Source of the DNA: Pelotomaculum sp. UBA3103
GTDB taxonomy: Bacteria; Bacillota; Desulfotomaculia; Desulfotomaculales; Pelotomaculaceae
Direction: 5' to 3'
Length of the DNA: 64,000 bases
Assembly: GCA_002365855.1 (NCBI GenBank)
Contig: DFAP01000071.1
Location: forward strand, 5,882-69,881
Shown here: piece by piece, positions 57,278 through 64,000 of the stretch
Numbering within the stretch: the stretch's first letter is position 1
Layout of the letters: each line of letters starts with the position of its first letter
Translations under genes and position numbers: made by a program
Notes under the pieces: model-generated
Told to the model about the DNA's origin: nothing
Database searches by the model: none
Seen by the model: only the letters and a program-made list of their open reading frames with translations

Positions 57278-58201
57278 TTATTCTTCCGCCCTGGGGTGAG
57301 CCTTTTTGTATACCTGTTTCAATCTCTCACTTGTAACATGAGTGTAAATCTGTGTACTGGAAAGCCGGATATGGCCTAATAGTTCCTGTACCGAGCGGAG
57401 ATCGGCACCAGCGTTCAGAAGATGCGTGGCAAATGAATGACGCAGCGTGTGCGGGCTAATTTTCCGCCCCAGGCTGACCTTCTCCACATATTTATTTACG
57501 ATCTTTCGAATACCTCTCCCGGAAAGCCTTTTGCCCCATCTGTTAAGAAATACTGCGTTATTTAATTTTCTTTCGGTAGAATTTGCCAGGAGCCTGGGGC
57601 GTGATTCACCCAGATAATTCCTTATGGCGGCAACAGACTCTGAGCCCAGTGGCACGATTCTTTCTTTTGAACCTTTACCAATAACTCTTGCGAACCCTGA
57701 GGCAAGATCCAGGTCCCCTAAATCAAGAGATACCAGTTCATTAATCCTGAAACCTCCAGCATATAAAGTTTCAAGCAGTGCCCGGTCCCTAATTCCCAAA
57801 GGGTGGAGCAAGTCCGGAGATTCAACGAGCAGGGCAGCCTCCCCTTCATACAATACCCTTGGCAGGCTCTTTACAAGTTTCGGTCCGGATACTTTAGCCA
57901 GAGAGTTATCCGCTATTATTTCCTCCCTTAAAAGGTACCTGTAAAAGGAGCGCCATGCTGCAAGGTGCCTGGCAATGGTTGTTCGGGCAAGGCCCTTCCC
58001 CTGCAACCAGCCCAGGTAGCTGCGAAATACACGGTGGTCAATGTCAGTTGGTATTATATTGTAATCGGCTTTTTTTAACATATTGGCAGCAAAAAATTCC
58101 AGCCCATTAAACAGGTCTTTTTGGTAGCTGTCAACCGTCCTTGGGGATGCATTCTTTTCAACTTTTAGATAGGTTAAAAATATATCAATATAACTGTACA
58201 A
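57278..58201 (-). CDS. xerC: Tyrosine recombinase XerC/CodV
   Basis: This tyrosine recombinase resolves chromosome dimers with a partner XerD at dif. The 307-residue protein has the SAM-like DNA-binding domain (residues 1-95) and the catalytic domain with Arg in GGFRINELVSL near 155, Lys in GKGSKERIVPLG near 183, HTLRHSFATHLL near 252 and the Tyr in STQIYTHV near 287, all intact. The start is TTG 58201 with GGAGC upstream. Its position in front of hslVU-codY matches codV of Bacillus rather than a mobile-element integrase. Confidence 0.95.
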   Translation of the reverse strand: MYSYIDIFLTYLKVEKNASPRTVDSYQKDLFNGLEFFAANMLKKADYNIIPTDIDHRVFRSYLGWLQGKGLARTTIARHLAAWRSFYRYLLREEIIADNSLAKVSGPKLVKSLPRVLYEGEAALLVESPDLLHPLGIRDRALLETLYAGGFRINELVSLDLGDLDLASGFARVIGKGSKERIVPLGSESVAAIRNYLGESRPRLLANSTERKLNNAVFLNRWGKRLSGRGIRKIVNKYVEKVSLGRKISPHTLRHSFATHLLNAGADLRSVQELLGHIRLSSTQIYTHVTSERLKQVYKKAHPRAEE

Positions 58202-58236
58202 ATTTGAGCTCCAAAATAAATTTTTTTAAATAATAA

Positions 58237-59547
58237 TTATAAGCCGTATTCCTCTTTAAATACTTCTGAAATCTTAAGGGAATTAACGGCCAGCGCCTGG
58301 TAGCGCTCTTTTTTGTCCCGGATTTTTTCCGCAGCAGGGGGAAAGAGACCAAAATTAACATTCATAGGCTGGAAATGTGCGGAATCTGCTGTGGTAATGT
58401 AGTGAGCAAGCGAGCCGTGCGCGGTTTCCCGCGGGAAAACCAGAGGCTCACGGCCATCCACGATACGGGCTGCATTTATACCTGCCATCAATCCCGCCGC
58501 AGCCGATTCTACATAACCTTCTACACCGGTAATCTGTCCCGCAAAAAGCAGGGATGGGGTTTTTTTGCTTTGGAAAGTAGACTTTAACAACACCGGCGAA
58601 TTTATATAAGTATTTCTGTGCATGACCCCGAAGCGTATAAACTCTGCTTCCTCGAGGCCGGGGATGAGACGGAAAATGCGAAGCTGCTCAAGCCATTTAA
58701 GGCTTGTCTGAAAACCAACCAGGTTAAACATCGTACCCTCATGGTTTTCCTGTCTTAACTGAACAACCGCGTAAGGACGCCTGCCAGTTCGGGGGTCTGT
58801 CAGTCCTACTGGTTTCATCGGGCCGTATACCAGAGTCTCTTTTCCTCGTGCGGCAATTGCTTCAACCGGCATACAACCTTCAAAGTGCTTTTCTATTTCA
58901 AAGGCTTTTAGGGGAGCTTTTTCACCATTTACCAGGGCCTTCCAAAAAACCTCATACTCTTCTCTGCTCATTGGACAGTTCAGGTAAGCAGCTTCGCCTT
59001 TGCCGTAGCGTGATGATAAAAAGACTTTGTCCATATTGATAGAGTCCGCTGAAACAATCGGAGCAACGGCATCGTAAAAATATAAGTACTTTTCTCCCGT
59101 AAAGCATTTAATTTCTTCGGATAATGTCTCCGAAGTAAGCGGTCCCGTGGCCAGAATCACCGCCTGGCCTTCAGGTATCGAAGTTACCTCACTGCGAAAG
59201 ATTTCTATCAGTGGATGCCCAGAGAGCGTTTCTGTAACACATCGGGCAAATTTATCCCTGTCAACGGCAAGCGCTCCCCCGGCGGGCACACTGGTTTTAG
59301 ATGCACAGTCCATTATAAGTGACCCAAAGAGCCTCATCTCTTCTTTTAAAAGACCAACAGCGTTTTCTAAGGACACAGCCCGCAGGGAATTACTGCAAAC
59401 AAGCTCAGCAAAATCCCCTGTTTGGTGTGCGGGTGTTTTTCCCACAGGCCGCATCTCGAAAAGTTTGACCCTTACTCCTTTTTTTACCGCCTGCCATGCC
59501 GCTTCTGCGCCAGCCAGCCCGGCTCCAACGATTATTACCTCGGACAT
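58237..59547 (-). CDS. trmFO: Methylenetetrahydrofolate--tRNA-(uracil-5-)-methyltransferase TrmFO
   Basis: TrmFO is the folate- and FAD-dependent enzyme that makes 5-methyluridine 54 in tRNA T-loops. The 436-residue protein starts [19 protein letters not shown] (FAD motif), carries [11 protein letters not shown] near residue 48 and [19 protein letters not shown] near 333, and matches the normal length. The second ATG (59547) is preferred because GGGAGA is five bases upstream. With TruB at 33912 it modifies neighbouring T-loop positions 54 and 55. Confidence 0.97.
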   Translation of the reverse strand: MSEVIIVGAGLAGAEAAWQAVKKGVRVKLFEMRPVGKTPAHQTGDFAELVCSNSLRAVSLENAVGLLKEEMRLFGSLIMDCASKTSVPAGGALAVDRDKFARCVTETLSGHPLIEIFRSEVTSIPEGQAVILATGPLTSETLSEEIKCFTGEKYLYFYDAVAPIVSADSINMDKVFLSSRYGKGEAAYLNCPMSREEYEVFWKALVNGEKAPLKAFEIEKHFEGCMPVEAIAARGKETLVYGPMKPVGLTDPRTGRRPYAVVQLRQENHEGTMFNLVGFQTSLKWLEQLRIFRLIPGLEEAEFIRFGVMHRNTYINSPVLLKSTFQSKKTPSLLFAGQITGVEGYVESAAAGLMAGINAARIVDGREPLVFPRETAHGSLAHYITTADSAHFQPMNVNFGLFPPAAEKIRDKKERYQALAVNSLKISEVFKEEYGL

Positions 59548-59580
59548 CATTTCTCCCGCTTAAATTATTTATATTGATAA

Positions 59581-61731
59581 TTATGGAGTTAGAACGTCTG
59601 TTTTTGCCGGCGCTTTTTCCGGCCTGGCTATATTTACACGCGCCGCCTTCTTTTCAGGACCCTTTTTATGACCGCATTTCTCACTCACACATTTGATTGA
59701 AATACCCTTTCCAGGACCTTTCTTTTCCAGCATTAACTCGCCGCACTCGGGGCATTTTTCACTGGTAGGCCGGTCCCAGGCAACATAGTCGCACTCAGGG
59801 TATCCACTGCAGCCAAAAAACTTCCTGCCCTTTTTGCTGCGCCTGATCACAATCTCCCCCTCGCAACGAGCGCACTTTACCCCGATTGGCTCTAACAGGG
59901 GCTTAGTATTGCGGCATTCGGGAAAGCCAGGGCAAGCAAGAAATTTACCATAACGCCCCAGTTTTATGACTAAGTTGCGGCCACACTGTTCGCATATCTC
60001 TTCAGTTACTTCATCAGCGATTTTGATATGACCAATTTCTTCTTCCGCCCTTTCCATTGTGGTTCTAAAAGGATCATAGAAGCCATCTAAAACCTGAACC
60101 CAATCCAGTTCCCCTTCTTCTATCCTGTCAAGTTTTTCCTCCATGCCCGCCGTAAATTCAATGTCCATGATGTCATGGAAATGGTTTTTTAATAGATCAA
60201 CCACTGTATCTCCAAGCTCAGTCGGATAAAACTGCTTGCTCTCCCGGACCACATAGCCTCTCTTGATAATGGTTTCTATAATTGGAGCATAGGTACTTGG
60301 CCTGCCAATACCTTTCTCCTCCAAAGTTTTAACCAGAGTCGCTTCACTATAACGGGGTGGCGGCTGTGTAAAATTCTGCTTTGGTGTTAGTGAGCGGGCC
60401 TCCACTTCTTCCCCTTCCTTCAACTCAGGCAGGAGTTTCTCCTCGTCTTTTTCGCCGTTGTCAACGCTCTCAGTATATACTTTCATAAAGCCTGGAAATT
60501 TCATAATTGAGCCATTGGCGCGAAAAATATAACCTGCTGCGTCAATATCCACGCTGGTTGTATCAAACACGGCCGCACTCATCTGGCTACCCAGATAACG
60601 TAACCAGATCAGCTTATACAGCTTATACTGTTCATTGGTTAAAAATGTCTTGATCTGGTCCGGCTCCAGGTTAATTGAAGTAGGGCGAATAGCCTCATGG
60701 GCATCCTGAATCTTCCCTTTTCTTGCTTTGTGTGTGCTTTCCCCGGCGACGTACTGGGGACCAAAACGCTGACGTATATAGTTCTGAGATTCTTCCCTGG
60801 CAGTGGCAGAAACCCTAGTGGAGTCAGTTCGTATATAGGTTATAAGACCAGAAGTGCCTTCTTTTCCCAGGTCCAACCCTTCGTAGAGCTGCTGAGCAAC
60901 AACCATTGTTTTCCTGGTTGTAAAATTCAGCTTCCGGTATGACTCCTGCTGCATTGTACTGGTGATAAATGGCGGGGCCGGCTTTCTGCTCTTTTCCTTG
61001 CGGGTAACTTTACTAATAGTGTAATGTGCGCCTTTTAAGCTGTCTAAAACCTCACGCATTTTATCTCCGGTTTTAATGTCAATTTTATTATTTTTGTGTT
61101 TAGCCAGTTTTCCCTCAAAAGGAGCATGACCTGTTTTTACAAAACTTCCGGTAAGGGTCCAGTATTCCTCCGGTTCAAAAGTCCTGATCTCCTCTTCCCG
61201 GTCACTTATCAGGCGAACTGCCACGGACTGTACCCTTCCCGCGCTTAAACCTTTCTTTATTTTCCTCCAAAGCAGCGGACTGAGGTTATAACCGACCAAC
61301 CGGTCCAGGATGCGCCTGGCCTGCTGGGCATTAACGCGGTTATAATCAATAGGCCTGGGCTGCCGCACAGATTTTTGAACTGCCTGCTTGGTTATTTCAT
61401 TAAATTCTATACGGCATGACCCTTTATTTCCAAATTCGAGTATATTCTGCAGGTGCCAGGCTATTGCTTCCCCTTCGCGGTCCGGGTCAGACGCTATCAG
61501 CACCCGGTCGACTTTTTTTGCCGCATTTCTTAATTCCTTAATGGTATCACCCTTGCCGCGAATTGTTATATATTTTGGATTGAATCCATTTTTAGGATCC
61601 ATTCCCAACTGACTTTTTGGCAGATCCCTGACATGTCCCATAGAAGCTTTGACCGTATACTTTTTTCCCAGGAACTTGCTGATCGTCTTTGCTTTGGCGG
61701 GCGACTCGACAATAACAAGTGTTTTGGACAA
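59581..61731 (-). CDS. topA: DNA topoisomerase I
   Basis: This type IA topoisomerase relaxes negative supercoils. The 716-residue protein starts KTLVIVESPAKAKTI (Toprim), has the SDPDREGEAIAWHL acidic metal motif near residue 80 and the active-site Tyr in SGLITYIRTDSTRVS near 300. It ends with three C4 zinc-finger modules from about residue 575 (CEQCGRNLVIK, CARCEGEIVIR, CPECGELMLEK). The start is TTG 61731, because GAGGTG lies seven bases upstream; the in-frame ATG at 61746 overlaps that site. Confidence 0.97.
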   Translation of the reverse strand: MSKTLVIVESPAKAKTISKFLGKKYTVKASMGHVRDLPKSQLGMDPKNGFNPKYITIRGKGDTIKELRNAAKKVDRVLIASDPDREGEAIAWHLQNILEFGNKGSCRIEFNEITKQAVQKSVRQPRPIDYNRVNAQQARRILDRLVGYNLSPLLWRKIKKGLSAGRVQSVAVRLISDREEEIRTFEPEEYWTLTGSFVKTGHAPFEGKLAKHKNNKIDIKTGDKMREVLDSLKGAHYTISKVTRKEKSRKPAPPFITSTMQQESYRKLNFTTRKTMVVAQQLYEGLDLGKEGTSGLITYIRTDSTRVSATAREESQNYIRQRFGPQYVAGESTHKARKGKIQDAHEAIRPTSINLEPDQIKTFLTNEQYKLYKLIWLRYLGSQMSAAVFDTTSVDIDAAGYIFRANGSIMKFPGFMKVYTESVDNGEKDEEKLLPELKEGEEVEARSLTPKQNFTQPPPRYSEATLVKTLEEKGIGRPSTYAPIIETIIKRGYVVRESKQFYPTELGDTVVDLLKNHFHDIMDIEFTAGMEEKLDRIEEGELDWVQVLDGFYDPFRTTMERAEEEIGHIKIADEVTEEICEQCGRNLVIKLGRYGKFLACPGFPECRNTKPLLEPIGVKCARCEGEIVIRRSKKGRKFFGCSGYPECDYVAWDRPTSEKCPECGELMLEKKGPGKGISIKCVSEKCGHKKGPEKKAARVNIARPEKAPAKTDVLTP

Positions 61732-61822
61732 AAACTTACACCTCATTTTTTTGCTTGACTTATAAAATTTCTGTCATTTATTATCGCTGCGTTTTTAAAA
61801 ATCTATACTATTTTCTGAAACT

Positions 61823-62920
61823 TTAGAACGTTCGTCCAGTTCGGGTGTATTGTTTGCCCGGCATTTGCCTTGTTAGTCCTTTGATTTCCAAATACATTAA
61901 AGCGGCCATTGCTTTTTGTGGCGCAAGTCCGGACCTGCAGATCAACTCATCCAGTGATATGGGTTCAACGTCCAGCAGTTTATAAATGGACATTTCTTCA
62001 ATGCTCATTTTCATAGAGCCTTCGTCCCCTTCTGTAACGGGAAACAACTTTTCAATACCTATTTCATCAAGGATGTCACTGGCTCCTTCTACCAGTCTGG
62101 CGCCCTGTTTGATTAAACGGTGCGTCCCGCGGCTTAAAGGACTGACAATATTACCAGGCACCGCCATTACATCCCGTCCCTGCTCCAGGGCAAAGTCAGC
62201 AGTTATTAAGGCGCCGCTTTTCTCGGCCGCTTCAACAACCACAGTTCCCTGCGAAAGCCCGCTAATAATTCTATTGCGCACAGGAAAACGCCAGGGTTCC
62301 GGAGGTGTTCCTAAAGGAAACTCGCTGATAACAGCACCTGATTTCTCAATCTGCTCCATTAACATGCGATTTTCCCTGGGGTAAACCACGTCAGTTCCGC
62401 AGCCCAATACAGCTATAGTCCTCCCCCCTGCTGACAGTGCGCCCTTGTGGCCGGCAGTATCAATCCCCCTGGCCATTCCGCTAACTATAGTGACTCCCAC
62501 TACAGCCAAATCCTTTGCCAGCTTTTCAGCCACCAGAAGACCGTAAGGCGAAGGTTTTCTTGAGCCAACTATAGCTACAGCAAGCTTATCATCAGGCATT
62601 AAGCCGCCCCGCAGGAAAATCACCGGGGGAGGGTCATAAATTTGACGCAGGTTATCAGGATACGCAGAATCTGTGTGACATAAAAAGACAATCCCGGCGG
62701 ACGCTATTTTATCCGCTTCCTTTAGAGGGTCCAACAAAGACCTGCGTCGTGCCAGGCCTTCAGGTCCTTCCTCCCCTATCCCCGGTGCGCCGGCAAGTTC
62801 TTTTACGCTGGCCGACCAAGCTGCTCCAGGTGTGCCAAAATGCTTAACCAGTGACCATATTCTCGTCCCGGCGCCAGGCATTAACAACTGCCATCCCAGC
62901 CAGTAAATTCTATCCTCCAA
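61823..62920 (-). CDS. dprA: DNA processing protein DprA (Smf)
   Basis: DprA binds incoming single-stranded DNA during transformation and loads RecA. The 365-residue protein has an N-terminal SAM-like domain and the Rossmann-like core with VAIVGSRKPSPYGLLVAE near residue 115, VSGMARGIDTAGHKGALS near 145 and GNIVSPLSRGTHRLIKQGA near 255. A C-terminal winged helix from about 300 completes it. The start is TTG 62920 with GAGGGGAG upstream. It precedes topA as in Bacillus (smf-topA). Together with CinA it is one of two competence-linked genes here. Confidence 0.95.
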   Translation of the reverse strand: MEDRIYWLGWQLLMPGAGTRIWSLVKHFGTPGAAWSASVKELAGAPGIGEEGPEGLARRRSLLDPLKEADKIASAGIVFLCHTDSAYPDNLRQIYDPPPVIFLRGGLMPDDKLAVAIVGSRKPSPYGLLVAEKLAKDLAVVGVTIVSGMARGIDTAGHKGALSAGGRTIAVLGCGTDVVYPRENRMLMEQIEKSGAVISEFPLGTPPEPWRFPVRNRIISGLSQGTVVVEAAEKSGALITADFALEQGRDVMAVPGNIVSPLSRGTHRLIKQGARLVEGASDILDEIGIEKLFPVTEGDEGSMKMSIEEMSIYKLLDVEPISLDELICRSGLAPQKAMAALMYLEIKGLTRQMPGKQYTRTGRTF

Positions 62921-63003
62921 TAAAGTTCTCCCCTCAGTTTTCCTTTAATCCCCTACTTTTCGGGGTTAAAGTAAATCTTCCTGCACCCTGGCATAATTTT
63001 CTT

Positions 63004-63900
63004 TTAAGATATCTTAAGAACATCATCTAGGGACTGCCTCATCTCAAGCACTCTTTTAAATATATCTCCTTCTGACTGCAGGCGGTTAAATATAGTTTCC
63101 ATCGTAAAATACATCGGGTGGATATCTCCAGTTTCGACCTCACTCCAGTGCAGTGGTGTGGACACAGGAGCGCCCTGCAGGGGCCTCAGGCTATATTGAA
63201 AAGCCATCGTCTTTCCCCTGCCGTTCTGTAAATAGTCCAGATAAACCTTGTCGTGTCTTTTCTCTACTTTTCTCTCCGTGGTTGCCTTGGACGGGTATAC
63301 TCCCACCACTAATTCGGCAATATATTTCATTGCGCCTGTTACCTGCTGCCAGGTATATACAGGTTTTATTGGGATAAACAGGTGCATCCCACTTGCTCCA
63401 GAGGTTTTTGGAAAGCTTTTTATGCCATATTCGTCAAGCACGCGCCTTACCAGAAGAGCAATCTCCATAGTGTCCCTGAAAGTGGCGCCTCCTGCCGGGT
63501 CCAGATCCATTACCGCAAGGTCGGGGCTTTCCAGGTTGTCAATCCGGGCAAGCCAGGCATGCATTTCTATGCAGGCCTGGTTGGCAAGCCATAGCAGGGT
63601 GACCTTATCATTGCATATAATATAATTTACTACCTTTTCAGAGTGTTCCACCGGCACCCTTCTTACCCAGGACGGTGCGTATTCCGGACACTCTTTTTGG
63701 TAAAAAGGCGCCCCCTTCAAACCATCCGGGTAACGCTTCATAACTATCGGGCGGTTATAAAGATGGGGCAGGATATATGGCGCCATATCTGAATAGTACT
63801 TCAGAAGGTGGGCTTTATTCAACCCTTCCGGCCAGATCAGTTTGTCAAGATTGGTAAGCTTAATTTCATGGTCGCTCACTATCACAAATGATTCTTTCAT
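63004..63900 (-). CDS. LigD-type polymerase domain protein (NHEJ primase/polymerase)
   Basis: The 298-residue protein is a stand-alone archaeo-eukaryotic primase-type domain of the LigD PolDom family. Visible parts are KLTNLDKLIWPEGLNKAHLL at the start, RPIVMKRYPDGLKG near residue 48, and the catalytic DxD in LAVMDLDPAGG near 128. The FPKTSGASGMHLFIPI nucleotide-binding segment (near 157) and RKVEKRHDKVYLDYLQNGRGKT near 213 also match. Such proteins fill gaps and add nucleotides during Ku-dependent end joining. No ligase or nuclease domain is fused, and neither ku nor a ligase gene is seen in the window. GAGGTG precedes the ATG at 63900. Confidence 0.93.
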   Translation of the reverse strand: MKESFVIVSDHEIKLTNLDKLIWPEGLNKAHLLKYYSDMAPYILPHLYNRPIVMKRYPDGLKGAPFYQKECPEYAPSWVRRVPVEHSEKVVNYIICNDKVTLLWLANQACIEMHAWLARIDNLESPDLAVMDLDPAGGATFRDTMEIALLVRRVLDEYGIKSFPKTSGASGMHLFIPIKPVYTWQQVTGAMKYIAELVVGVYPSKATTERKVEKRHDKVYLDYLQNGRGKTMAFQYSLRPLQGAPVSTPLHWSEVETGDIHPMYFTMETIFNRLQSEGDIFKRVLEMRQSLDDVLKIS

Positions 63901-64000
63901 TGAAAATGCACCTCGTCATAGGCTTTTTTCACATTTTAACCTGTTCTAATAAGTTTAAACCAACCCGGGCTCGATTTCCATTTGCACCAACGCGCACAAA

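Noticed and set aside
57278-58201. A mobile-element integrase
   Set aside because: The gene order topA-trmFO-xerC-hslVU-codY is the conserved housekeeping arrangement, and there is no attachment site or phage gene nearby.

Overview
This window looks like one housekeeping segment of a low-to-moderate GC, endospore-forming, anaerobic Gram-positive, most likely a Desulfotomaculum/Pelotomaculum-type member of the Firmicutes (Peptococcaceae and relatives). The evidence is the dipicolinate synthase pair (spoVFA/spoVFB), TepA, YlzJ, a YmxH-like PRC-barrel protein, a YlxY-type polysaccharide deacetylase, an FtsK/SpoIIIE translocase and CodY, plus strong GGAGG-type ribosome binding sites and many TTG starts. 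Genus-level assignment is inference.

Almost every gene lies on the minus strand, so transcription runs from high to low coordinates. Read that way, the order follows the well-known Bacillus subtilis series closely: dprA, topA, trmFO, xerC, hslV, hslU, codY; rpsB, tsf, pyrH, frr, uppS, cdsA, dxr, rseP, ispG, proS; rimP, nusA, rnpM, ylxQ, infB, rbfA, nrnA, truB, ribF, rpsO, pnp, a ylxY-like gene, an M16 peptidase; ymxH, dapB, spoVFA, spoVFB, asd, aspartokinase, dapA, RNase J, tepA, ylzJ, ftsK/spoIIIE, rodZ, rimO, pgsA, cinA. The final gene, cut by the left edge, is a DEAD-box RNA helicase. Only the fakA-fakB (degV) pair at 6638-9171 is on the plus strand.

The genes group into: NHEJ polymerase, DNA uptake and topology (59581-63900); tRNA modification, recombination, HslVU proteolysis and GTP/branched-chain amino acid sensing (54408-59547); translation, isoprenoid, phospholipid and envelope precursor synthesis (42883-54236); ribosome maturation and translation initiation, flavin synthesis, mRNA decay (29646-41419); lysine/diaminopimelate/dipicolinate synthesis and sporulation (15096-29356); chromosome translocation and envelope genes (9192-14418); and fatty-acid kinase, RimO, PgsA, FtsH-like protease and CinA (412-9171).

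The interesting material sits where this order is interrupted. There is a complete cobalamin riboswitch with its own promoter and two terminators but no gene under its control (14593-14980). A shortened FtsH-like membrane protease overlaps a small membrane-anchored partner gene (1843-3892). A frameshift breaks fakA inside its catalytic motif (6773-6790). Two small unknown genes have their own promoter ahead of rpsO-pnp (32356-32921). A small PASTA-like protein and a ferredoxin too short for most gene finders lie between frr and uppS (50945-51323). A glycosyltransferase lacking a normal start codon lies between proS and rimP (41661-42821). Others are an SDH-type ClpP-fold protease with a small unknown ORF (24274-25524), a selenouridine synthase (10068-11102), and a stand-alone LigD-type polymerase (63004-63900). 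I saw no tRNA or rRNA gene, insertion sequence, prophage or CRISPR array.
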